A program made the position numbers and the translations under genes. DNA of 64,000 bases, from NCBI GenBank assembly GCA_964035795.1, contig OZ038321.1, forward strand, positions 3,826,721-3,890,720, given 5' to 3'. The notes below the pieces were generated by a model. It was not told the origin of the DNA. It worked only from the letters and a program-made list of their open reading frames with translations, and did no database searches. Positions 9,019 through 19,858 of this stretch are shown here, piece after piece (position 1 is the first letter of the stretch; each line of letters opens with the position of its first letter). Source of the stretch: Pterobdella sp. o SKG-2022. Taxonomy: Eukaryota; Annelida; Clitellata; Hirudinida; Piscicolidae.

Positions 9019-12000
9019 ATGAGTAACAAGTTTGGAGAACTGAGTTTGGGTGATAGTGCTATATTTGTTTGTGATATACAAGAAAAATTCCAAAAAGCTA
9101 TTCCATCTTTTGATGAAGTTGTAAAGAGAGCTTTCAGATTAGTATGTTATTTTAATTGCTACAAAGTTATTATTATACAGCTTTATACATGTGAATCTTT
9201 CATAGTAAAGTATTAAAAATGAATTTCAAAAATATATCTTTGAAATAACACTGATCAACCTCCAATGTCTTTATTAATATTTCAAAATGCTTGCAGGTCA
9301 AGGCATCAAAAATACTAAATGTCCCTTTGGTTATTTCTGAACAAGTGAACTATTTAAACTTTTTACCATAAACATTTTAATAAATGTGATATACCAAAAA
9401 TGAAAAATTAACAATGAAAACTATAGCTTCATTAATTAAAATTCAATGATTCACTTTAATTCCTTATTACAACTTGGATATGAAATTTATCATGCAAAAC
9501 TTGGTAATAAGATGTATCCCATAAAACTTGAATATGAAATTCAACTCATAAAACAAAATTTATCAATGATTTTTTCAATACATCATTATCTGTAATGCCA
9601 CTCTTGATCCCAAAAGTATCCAAAAGGCCTTGGAAACACAGTCAAAGAGTTGGAAATTCAAAATTGTCAAGTTCTCATTGAAAAGGTTGTATAATATTGA
9701 AACTTGGTAATAAAAATGGTTGAAATAATAATATTATTGTTAATGGTAGTTACTATCAACATTGTGATTAAGATTTTTTAATGCACTCTTCAAAAACAAC
9801 TTTGCTTCACAAGCACTCAAAAGATGATGATAATAATGGTATCATTAATAATAAAAAAAATTATAATATTGCTTCTTTATTTAGCACTTAAGGAAGCAAC
9901 TGAGAGTTGTAATTTTTTAACTAAATAATATTGTAAATTTTCTAATAGATGTAATAAAGATAATATGATTTTTATACTTGCTATTATGCATATAATAATG
10001 GTATTATGGTAAATATACTTTCCACTATACTAACAAAGATGAAGATTATAACCTTTGTACATTAAACATGAGTTCAAAAAAGTGTTTTTCTATTTATACA
10101 TTTAATTCAGCTCTAGGAATCACATTAATTTAATTGTATAAGTTATTATTATTATCAAAGTTTTCATAGCGCAAAATAAAAAAAAAATTTTTTTAAAAGA
10201 GCTCAGTTTGCTTCAAAGGCGCTCAAATGGACTTAATTATGTAGAATTGAATTTGAGAACCTTTGTATAATAAATAACTGATTTTTATTACTAATATTTC
10301 ATGTTATTAAGCTAATGATAATGATACCTTATGTTAATAAGTTAATGAAGAGCTGATATGCTTGTTATTCTTTTTTTTAAATAAGAACATAAATACTTTA
10401 TTAAGATTTGTGTTTAACCTCAATGTCTTCAGTATGTTGTTATTAGGATTCTTATTAGGATTTTTCTGCAGACAACGTTTTCAATGTGCGAGCCAGGAGT
10501 TTTGGGTTTTCTAGAAAATCACCAAGAAATAAAAAATATCATTTTGATGGGACTAGAGGTATTGCAAATCATTGTTTAAATCACATAAAATGCAAATTTG
10601 TTGTATTATTTTATCGCTCACAGACTCACGTGTGCGTACAGCAGACGGTGATAGATCTATTGAAGCGAGGGTACCAGGTAGGAGAGTTGATTAATTATGG
10701 GTTTAAATTTTTAAAATGTTAGTTATGATATTTTGTTATCTAAAATTGGTTGTGCTTTTTTATTATGAAAATTTTTGTGGTATTTGATTTTTAAGAATTA
10801 ATTATTTGTTATTGTTAAATTTGTTATTTTTTATTATTAAAAATCACTTCTGATGTTTTATTATTGAAAATTAATTTTTGTTTATTATTATTCAAGTATT
10901 TTTATATTTTACCTCATTATGGTCTTAGGTATTTTGTTATCAAGTTGCTTTCATGAATTTTTTAAACCTAATAATAATAATAATAAGTTACAAATTTTAA
11001 TCCAGGGAGTTTTAAGCTCACTTGATATTTGTGAAAGATAGTCTTATATGATGACGTAAAATAGCTGGGAATCAATATAATAGAACCAAACACTAAGGTT
11101 TATTGAGAAACTTAATACACGAAGCTTTTCGGGAGAGTATCTTACATTATCTAGTGTGATATCACATCACACTAGATAATGTAAGATACTCTCCCGAAAA
11201 GCTTCGTGTATTAAGTTTCTCAATAAACCTTAGTGTTTGTTTCTATTATATAGTCTAATATAATAGATTTAAAGGCTTAATATTCTATAACGGTATAATC
11301 TAATATTATTTTTTCTTTCAGCATTATTTCTTTTTTTAGACATATATTTAAATGTTAATTAATCTCTATCAATTTTCCATCATTAGACTCATGTACTGGC
11401 TGATGCTGTAGCTTCCAGGAATGAGATCGATAAAACTATGGCGTTGGAGGTGAGATTATGGAAAACAATAAAATTTAGTTCCATAATTATTTTTGATCAG
11501 CTTTTTTTAATTATCTAAAGTTACTGGGTTTGATTCCGTGTTGTGCCAACAATTAGCACCGGTTCCACAGTGTGTTTTCGCGTCTAACCTCATAAATTGA
11601 AGACCATGAAAACGATAAATGAGGATTATTATTACTTTAATCAAATACATAGGTTAAACGAATTTTCATTTTGGTACTTTTTCAAAAAAGCCATTATGAA
11701 AAAGCATTTGTTTTTTATTTGTTGGCACACAACCCATGCTAGCATGGAAACGGACGCAAAACGATGATGATGATGATGATCACACAAAAAGTAGCGCCTT
11801 TTGAAACATACCTACTACTCTATCAAAACCAAAATTAGACTTACATACATACACGAATAAACAGCCATTTCTCAATGTTCATTAACCATTAAGTGATTTA
11901 ACTTCTGACATTTGGGGTTTGAATATTGGTCAAAGTGATGTATTAGGCGTCACAGTTGATTAGCTCTGAAGCTACTTAAATAATTATGTTATATATATTG

Positions 12001-12235
12001 CCTAGTTAAATTTGAGTAAAAAATCGGCTTATCAAAGAGTTCAGGATTTCATAATAAATACAATAACCTCTGTTATTTTTTAGTTTTATTTTATTTGAAT
12101 GAAGATCCGTTTTCATTCATACAGAGATTCAGACAAAGCGGGGCAATTGTCACCACTACGGAAGCAGTTTTGTTCCAACTTATTAAAACCAAAGACCATG
12201 AAAACTTCAAAGATATTCAAAAATTAGTTATGTAA
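9019..12235 (+). CDS. Isochorismatase domain-containing protein (ISOC1/2-like), complete
   Basis: Seven exons: 9019-9141, 9297-9344, 9617-9685, 10472-10558, 10624-10677, 11387-11449 and 12125-12235. Every one is a multiple of 3 (phase-0 introns throughout) and all have GT-AG borders. They give 184 residues plus TAA, close to ISOC family size. Family features: catalytic Asp in IFVCDIQEKF, the VPLVISEQ-YPKGLGNTV-EL join, FSMCEPGV, and the nucleophile-Cys block GLE-THVCVQQT, then VLADAVASRN, TTTEAVLFQLIK and KDHENFKDIQ at the C terminus. These proteins are isochorismatase-like hydrolases of uncertain animal substrate. Nothing is missing from the active-site motifs I can see. Intron 4 is only 65 nt while others reach 0.8 kb. 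Intron 5 carries a palindromic element. Confidence 0.93.
11051..11250. repeat. Fold-back (MITE-like) element, family 1, near-perfect palindrome
   Basis: The left arm runs gacgtaaaatagctggg, aaccaaacactaaggttta, cacgaagcttttcgggagag, ttacattatctagtgtgat. It meets its reverse complement at a centre near 11160, with the right arm ending tttgtttctattata at 11250. The inner ~75 bp of each arm match almost base for base. It sits inside intron 5 of the isochorismatase-domain gene. The pairing would form a very stable hairpin in the pre-mRNA. Confidence 0.85.
11511..11590 (+). mobile_element. tRNA-derived SINE fragment
   Basis: Contains the B-box side of the tRNA-like head (tatctaaagttactgggttt, gattccg), the ccaacaattagcacc junction and ggttccacagtgtgttttcg, as in the copy at 59586-59756. 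The A-box half and the gcgctt tail are absent. Confidence 0.65.
11705..11785 (+). repeat. Interspersed repeat ending in GAT microsatellite
   Basis: The block cacaacccatgctagcatgg, then aaacggacgcaaaacgatga and (GAT)n, recurs in degraded form at 36165-36240 (acgatagcatggaaacagac, gtgaaacgatgag), near 155-190 (tggaaatagacgtaaaacga) and near 31755-31795 (actcatgctggcatgaaaac). Such short elements with a GATG tail look like SINE 3' ends that seed microsatellites. Confidence 0.5.
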
Positions 12236-14123
12236 TTAATGAAATTTGTTTGAATTTCTCATTTTATTCTGATGTGACTGAGGCAAAAAATGCTAAACGT
12301 GTGATATGGTCAAGTTGTAATTTTGCACAATTAAGCAATTTTTTTTATTAATGCAAACGTTTGGAAATTATTCCCTAAATATTTTCAAGTTTTTCACTAG
12401 TTTGAAAAACTTTCACTTGTTGCCTTCCATGAGAAAAAATAAAATCAAAACTTTTGAAGGGGTATAAATTTCATATATTTTCGTTGAATAATAAAAAAGA
12501 TTTTTTTGAAACTTCAAGTTTATGAAGATCTCTGAAAAATTCTTTGAACATATAATTCAAATGACAATAAATGTTAAAAATTAAGTCGAACTGATGGTTG
12601 GCTTATCGTATTTTCACAATGCTCTGTCACATTATTTATCTTTCACCTAGAATGAAACTCAAGGACTTTGTTTTTAATCTTTTACTTTGTCAAATCTTAT
12701 CTTTTTATTTAAGGAGCAAAGCGTTTCGGCAGATTAAAAATTATTGGAGCAAAAACTAAACTCCTTTTCGAATTTTTAAAATTAAACTTTATCAATGTTT
12801 CGACTGCCAACCTATGATGTAACTGCATAATTTGAATTTATCAAAGTTACTTTATAATCTTATTTAATTTATTAAATCAATTTCTGAGCAGGAATTAAAG
12901 TTATTAATTGAAAAAATTTATAAATAAAAACGCTAAGTTTTGAAAAAATAAAATCAAAATCTTTTAATAATTAATACCAAAAAATATTTCAACGACAAGT
13001 ACTCAAAAAGACTCACAAAAAACCTTGACACCACATCAAGCTTATTAGCACGGAGTCATTCCTAGTTAGCTCCTATGGGCTCGCTACCCCTTGCGTCCTT
13101 GCTTAGAACCGTCGTGCCTGGAGTTTTTTTGAGGCTGTAGAAAAGAAGGTGTAAGAAAACGACTTAGTTTATTTAGACTACCATAAGTACATACATTGAA
13201 AAATATTCTTATGGTTGTATTATGGTACAAAATTGCTCACTTTCTCAAATAAAAAAATGTGAATGCTTTCAGATTCAAATTCAACATGGAAAAAATTTAC
13301 TTTAGAATTTATATATAAGTTTTTTTTAGGATGTTATTCGTGAAATCATTTTTTATGTATGTGTTTTTGCATGTATGTGTGTGCATTTTTTCTTTTATAT
13401 AAGTAGGATGTTTTATACTGGTACCAGAGATTATGTGTTTTAAAACATTGTTGAGCTTTTAACAAACATCAAAAGTCATAACACTGGAAAAATAACACAC
13501 AATAATATGTAAAAACAAGATATAAAAGAAGATTATTTGAAAAAAACAGCATGAGAGAGCCTTAAAAAATTACTTTGCATTCGAGAACAATTTGTTAGCA
13601 TTGTTTTCACGAAATGGAAATCACAACTACAGAGAATATCCTTAGTAATAATATCACTATTGGTACTCAAGAAAGACGTGAGTTGCTGCTGATATTATTA
13701 TTATTATCTTTATTTTTTAATTTTTTTGATTATTTTGATGTTTTTTTTATTATTGAAGTTGCCTTATTTCAATTATTAATTATTATTTTATAGAAATTTT
13801 ATTTTTATTGATTATAACTATTATGTATATAAATTTTATTATGGATTCATCAGTGAATTAGTTCTTGTGTTTTTTTTTACTAATAGACTTCTTACCATAG
13901 AAGACTTTAAATTCATTAAAACCTAGAAGTTATAGAATATTAACCTCAACACTAGTTTAACTTAATTGTTTGATTAATATACTTTATACTCATTTTAATT
14001 GATTTAATATTTCTCTTTACTTCAGCTCAAAAATCTCAACTCAATTTTATAGTTTAAACCTCACTATATTGTTATTAGTATTTGTATGATTGTATAGTTA
14101 TTTTTGTTTGGGATTATTTTAGT
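12236..14123. other. Intergenic gap
   Basis: No gene seen. At 13030-13150 there is an unusually GC-rich 100-bp block (tcctatgggctcgctacccc..gcttagaaccgtcgtgcctgg) ending in ggagtttttttgaggctg. A weakly similar arrangement occurs at 20855-20910. Its nature is unknown. Confidence 0.4.
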
Positions 14124-14320
14124 AAGTACAAAGCTTTTCGTTAACAAAGTAACAAGTACGTTAAAATTCGAAGACACCGTTGTTTATATATAAATATAAA
14201 CAACGGTGTCTTACTTTGTTAACTTGATAATGTTACTTTGTTAACGAAAAACTTTGTACTTAATAAAATTACCTTTAGTGTTCAAATAATTTGCAGTATT
14301 TACTTTGGCTAAAAAAGATT
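14124..14320. repeat. Fold-back element, family 3
   Basis: The palindrome at 14124-14262 has outer arms agtacaaagcttttcgttaa / ttaacgaaaaactttgtact and an inner palindrome aagacaccgttgtttata / tataaacaacggtgtctt. The bases following it (aaaattacctttagtgttca, aataatttgcagtatttac) recur at 6240-6470 in a broken copy. No coding capacity. Confidence 0.7.
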
Positions 14321-14960
14321 ATGTTTGTGATTAGTTTAATTAATAGCAAAAGCACGCTCGAAAAGGCACATTCACTATTTTTCTGTGTGATCCAAGTGTG
14401 CCTGTTTGGCCTCGAAAAATCAGTAAGAAAATTATTAGCAACAGTGTCCATTTGTTTCGTTGTTATTTTTGTGTAGTTTTGAAAATATTCTAGTTGGACT
14501 ACTTGTTCCGTCAGTAAACAAGGATGAAAAATTTACGAATAATAGCCTATTAACATAATAAAGCTTACTTTGCCCAGAAAAAGTTGAAACCATTTTCAAT
14601 TGAACCTTTCTTAAATCTATTCTAAAAAATAACTTTCAATTCATAGCATCTAATGGTATAATTAACTTATTGATAGAAGGATAGCTATTTATATTGGTCG
14701 TTGTAGTAAACCTATGAATATCGTAATACATTTATGATAATGGTTATTAGTGTTCGTCATTCGAGCAAGTCTGTGCATAACAATAATTACTTCAATGCTT
14801 ACTTGATCTATTGTAACCAACACACACTCTCAAATTATTATTAAATAAAACAAAATCTCTCTAAAAATGGAGATAACTTTAAAAAGCTGTATGAAATTCA
14901 AATAACTAAAAATACATACGATATATCTAACAATAAACGCATTTTCTAAAACACACCCAG

Positions 14961-17900
14961 AATGGCAATATTACCTACAATTATCTGGGGAGATACTCAT
15001 AGCTGTAGTTGCAACCTTCAACAATGCAATGGTTTTGATCGCTATTGCAACCACCTCTAAACTAAGAAGCGCCACAAACTATTTCCTCGCCTCTCTATCT
15101 ACCGCCGACATTTTGGTTGGACTAATAGGTGCATGTTTTGGCGTTTGATTTAATCATAGCTTAAAATAATATTTTACCATTCTTTTATGCAACTTTTGTT
15201 TTTTTTGATTATTAATGTTTTTCTTTCATTTCATTGTTTTTAAAATTCATTTTTTTGTTATTTTTGGGAAATTAATTGAGTAAAAAATGACGACAAAAAC
15301 CCATGTTTTGATAATTAGTCATTAGCATCTTTGTTACTTTTCGAAAAAATCGTTCAAACATAACATCATAAGCAACTAATTTTTTTATCATTACTATCTC
15401 AAAGTTTTCACCTTCCCAAAGGCTTGGTCTTACTTTCGTACAACTAAATCTCCAAAAAAAAATAATTTTTCTTGAATACTCCACTCGGAATTTCTCCTAA
15501 TGAATCAATACTAAACAGGCTGATTAATAGGAATATTCAAAGTAATGAAATTTATGAATATCGGTAATACAGGCTATACCGGAAGAAAAACCGAAAGGTA
15601 TTAATTAGAAATATATGTGGTCGCTTACATAGCACTTAACTTTGTAATTAATACTGAAAGCAGGAATTAAACAAAAACCTCTAAATAAAGAGTGTTTTTC
15701 AAATATTTTTATAAAAATTTGTTTCTAGACTAAGGACGTTTTGTGAGTTTTTTTAAGTTTTTTTGTGTGAAGCTAATTGTGAGAGTAATGAAGTTTTTAC
15801 CTAGCGTGATAATGTTATATAGTATTTCAAATTTTGAGCAACTCAATATCTTTCTAGTTTTTCAATGTTGATTTCTACTCGTTTCAACATTACTGTCACA
15901 TAGAGTAGCGTTCAGTGAAAGCTATCAATTGCTCAACCAAATCCCAGCTAAAAGCGGTTTAATGGTGAATTACTTATTCAAAAATTCTGTCACAGCCAAA
16001 TAAGCGTTGTAATTATAAGTAGAAATATAACGAATGAATCTTTTAAAGACAACATATGTATCTTTTTTAAATAATTTTTGGTGACTATTTTGTATGACAA
16101 GGTCTAAGTTATAATAAATTATAAATGAAAATAAGAATGATTGAAGTTTTTAAAGACATGTATTTTGGAGAATATCTTTTGCTTTCAAAATATTAATTTT
16201 TTATGATGAGGTCTAATTCAGCCAAAATTATAACTTCCATTGAAATCTCTTCAACTTGAAAACTCTTTGTTTTGAAGTTTTGAAGCAAAAATGAAGTTTT
16301 GAGAATATAATATTAATACCGATATTAATATTATCAAAAATCAAAGTGTGATGTAAAAAAAAAATAAAAATACTTTTTTATTAAAATAATATCAGAAATA
16401 TTATTACTATGATAATATCAAAAAATGGGTCAAAATCAAATGGAAAACTAAAATTCTTTCAGTCTATATGTTGTTATATTGAAATCTGAATCATTAAAAA
16501 TGAGAATAAAAAAATTAACAATAGTACTAAAAAAATAACCAAATAATAACAATAAAAATACTGAACAAAAAAAAATAATAAGACAAACAACAAAAATAAT
16601 GGGAATAATAATGAGCATAAAAAAACACCTAACCAGGCATTCCATGCGTCATAACGGCAATGCACGAAAAGCCAAACAGTTTCTCTGGGTGCTTAACAGT
16701 CAACATGATTATCGTCATCTTCACTCAAATCTCTATTTTTAGCTTGCTTGTCATTGCAGTGGAAAGGTGGGTGTTATGTTATGGGAGATTATCATGATGG
16801 AGGTGGCAGTGGGTGATGATGATGATGGTGGTGAATGATGATGATGATGGTGGGTGATGATGGTGATGTTGATGTTGTTGAGCGCCAACTTCCAAAGACT
16901 CTTCGACACTCTTTGGAGCGAATACCGAAAGAAACTTGTAGCTTCGAGTGTTTGTGACTTCGGGTGAGCAGGGAAAAATGATGGATGGATTTTCGAAATG
17001 CTTTGTGGTTGGAAGCTGATGATGGTGATGATATAATACAATGGAGCTTTAGTCTTAAATGGTAGATGTGGTGCTGGGTGATGATGATAATGGTGATGTT
17101 ACTGATGATAAGGATAATGATGATGAAGGGAATGTGATGCGATAATACGATAAAAAATGTAATTTATTCAAAAAATTTCTTAATAATAAAATGATATAAC
17201 TTATAATAAATAAAGAAATGATATCACTTATAATTGAACATAAAATGCGATTAATTATAATTATTGACAAAACAAGTGGAAAAAAAATATATTTTCCAAA
17301 CTAAAATGCTTTTATGGGAAAAAAGAAAAATTTTGATACTTAAATATTGATTAAAAATAAGTGTCATCAGAAAACTCTCAAAAAATATTATGTTCCACTA
17401 AGTTTTCCGTAGTCAATCGCACATTGTTAAACGAAAAATGGAAATATATAATCTGTTATTAGATTACCAAGAGCTTTGTGAAATCTAATGGAATTTGAAG
17501 TGTTTCAAGTTGAATATTAATATTAGGCTATATGAATTTGAATTATCATCTACAAATTAAAATAAACTACAACCACATATATGTTTATAGTGAAATAAAC
17601 TCTAAATGTTTTTAGGCCATACAATTATTATAAATAAACTTATAGAAACATAAAATATTTCTTGACCAAAAAAACTTTTTGAAAACTGTAATATTTCTAT
17701 CAACAAAAAATATTATCCCTTGATTAAAATAAGGTTATGAGAAACTTTAATATTTTATCACCAATATATTTTACCTTTTGACCAAAACCACGTTTCAGAA
17801 AATTTTAATACTTTTAGCAACAATCTATATTATTTCTTGACCAAAGCCAGGTTTCAAAAACTTCAATATTTTTATCAATATTCGTTACCCTTTGATCAAA

Positions 17901-19858
17901 ACCAGGTTTTACGCTATCAAGTACCCTTTTGAGTACAGCAGGAAAATTACACCTTTCCGATGTGGTGTTCTCATCCTTATTACATGGCTCCTCTCTATAC
18001 TCATCACTCTAGGACCATCTTTTGCCTGGAATTTGAGTGAGTTTTCAATTCATTGGTGGTTGGTTTTTGTCGAAAGTAGGACTGGTGGTTTTGAGTAGCT
18101 CAGGTTTGAGTCCAAAAACCAATGTATTTTAATTAGACCCAAAAAAAGCATGTCTCCTGACTATTAAGTATATGTTTCTTTAATATATGTAAAACCAATT
18201 TTAGTTTTTCCAATAATTATGATTCATTTTCATGTTAAAAAATATAACTTTTAAAAAAACTTACATTAGCTATTTGAAAAATAACTTGTACTGAATTCTA
18301 AATCACCTCATAATTACTTGAAACACAAACTTCAAAAACTAATTAATTTTTATTTCATTACCCTATTTCTATTTGATCACTTAATTTTCAACACAACCTA
18401 TAAACCCACCTTGAAGACAAAAAAGCCAAGTTCAACCAAAGTTGCAGATTCTCTGACGTGATCGACCTTCGGTTCATGGTCTTCTTCAATTTCTTCGGTT
18501 GTGTTCTCACCCCGTTGATAATCATGACGTGTTTATACTTTTATATATTCAGAGTAGTTGTTAAGCAGCGTAGAATAATAGCTGCTAGCCAGTTGCCTTC
18601 TGTTAAGACGTCTACAGCTGTTAACGTCACAGCTGCCGCAACTGCTTTTGCTACACACAGCAGCAAGACTTATAATGGACTTCAACAGAAAGGTGAAAAT
18701 ATTTCCAAAAATTTTCATTTATTTCGCAAAAAATAATTTTTTCAACATTTTTATTGGAACTTCTAGTTTTTTCTCGAAAAAATTTTATGATTAGGATTGT
18801 TTCATTAGTGGTTTTTAATTGTTTTTCAAAATGATAAATATTATGAAACTATTCATTCAAAGACATCGTAAGTACCTTGCATTTTAAATATCAGTTTTTA
18901 TTCTTCGAAAAATGAGGATTTTAAAGATACTTTATTTTAAAGAACTAAAATTCGATAAGTACAATCTTATCATAATTCATTAGTTACTAATGAATTATGA
19001 TAAGATTATAATTATCGAAAATTTTAGTTTCTTTAAAATAAAGTATCTTTAAAATCCTCATTTTTTAAAGAATAGAAACTGAAATTATGAAACTATGTTT
19101 AAAAAATTGTTTTTATTATCTTTTTTTCACTACTGTGAAATCCTACAGTTAAAACTGACGAAACCAACAATTTGAATAAGAAAAAACTTGTCTCAAGCTT
19201 GAAGTCAAACATCAAAAAAAAATTAACTCTACGAAAAAATACCTCAAAGTTTAAAGAAGACAGCAAAGATAGTGAACAAGAAGAAAGTGAAGAGAATAAA
19301 AATAACAACAAAAAAAATCGTTTGAAAGTTTCATTTGCAAACTTGAACGAAGAAGACAACGAAGATATTGGCACCGTGATAGAGAATATGAATTTCGAAA
19401 AAGAACACGAAAAACCCGGAGAAAAAGAAACAAATATAAACAAAAATGACATGATAAAAAAAGCAACATTCTTCTTCAAAAACAACCAAAACATCAGAAC
19501 AAAACGTTTAGAAATGGGTAAAAAATTCTCAAAAACCAGTGATTCGATGAAGAAGGTAGGAACTCGATTGAGTAAGGATATCAAAGCGGCCAAGTGGTTT
19601 GCTGTGGTACTGTTTTGGTTCTGTGTTTGTTGGCTACCGCTCCATGCCACCAACTGTCTTTTAGTTTTAAACGGTATTTCATGCGTAGATTGTTTGCCGT
19701 TCTTTGTTCTTTTGAGTCACCTAAACTCTGCTATCAATCCTATCTTATATGCTTTGGGTAATTCGAAATTTTCTAGCGCTTTCAAAAGAATAATTGGTCT
19801 CAAAAGCAAAAGTGAATCGTCAGAGAACGAAGCTGTGTCTAGTCGTGAGACAGATTAA
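14961..19858 (+). CDS. Adenosine-receptor-like class A GPCR (last five exons)
   Basis: Exons 14961-15128 (TM1-TM2), 16637-16766 (TM3), 17906-18036 (TM4), 18417-18692 (ECL2-TM5) and 19149-19858 (ICL3, TM6-TM7, tail, TAA at 19856), all in phase. The first exon with the start is not identified. Adenosine-receptor hallmarks: FTQISIFSLLVIAVER in TM3 (ERF in place of DRY), CRFSDV in ECL2 (Phe at the A2A Phe168 position, but Ser for Glu169), FNFFGCVLTPLIIM in TM5, CWLPLHATNCL in TM6 (the ligand-binding Asn of the A2A Asn253 position) and LSHLNSAINPILYA in TM7 (Ser-His, A2A Ser277/His278). Known role: Gs or Gi signalling from extracellular adenosine. Odd: ICL3 is about 190 residues, very rich in Lys, Glu, Asp and Asn, versus a few dozen in vertebrate A2 receptors. 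Confidence 0.88.
15129..16636. other. First visible intron of the adenosine-receptor-like gene
   Basis: AT-rich intron with no recognisable gene. Minus-strand frames at 15272-15484 and 16448-16665 are low-complexity products of A/T runs. Confidence 0.5.
16767..17130 (+). repeat. G-rich GATG/GGTGG tract directly after a 5' splice site
   Basis: Begins at the donor of the TM3 exon (AAGGTGGGTG) and continues as gatggaggtggcagtgggtg, (gatgatgatggtgg)n and related units to about 17130. The sense strand is rich in G and nearly free of C except for one 90-bp island at 16880-16990. A 96-codon His/Ser-rich minus frame here is a by-product of the repeat. Confidence 0.65.
18890..19085. repeat. Fold-back element, family 2, near-perfect palindrome
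   Basis: Arms of about 95 bp, tcagtttttattcttcgaaa..aatgaggattttaaagatac..acaatcttatcataattcat, meet their reverse complement at about 18987 with a loop of only a few bases. It lies in the intron just before the last exon of the adenosine-receptor-like gene. Partial copies occur at 1430-1490, 2790-2850, 29700-29770 and 49400-49450. Confidence 0.8.

Noticed and set aside
16751..17041. His/Ser/Thr-rich minus frame
   Set aside because: Product of the GATG/GGTGG repeat tract after a splice donor; no non-repetitive domain.
19099..19653. 184-codon minus-strand frame rich in Phe and Ser
   Set aside because: It is the antisense shadow of the GPCR ICL3 and TM6 exon, whose plus frame has clear family motifs.
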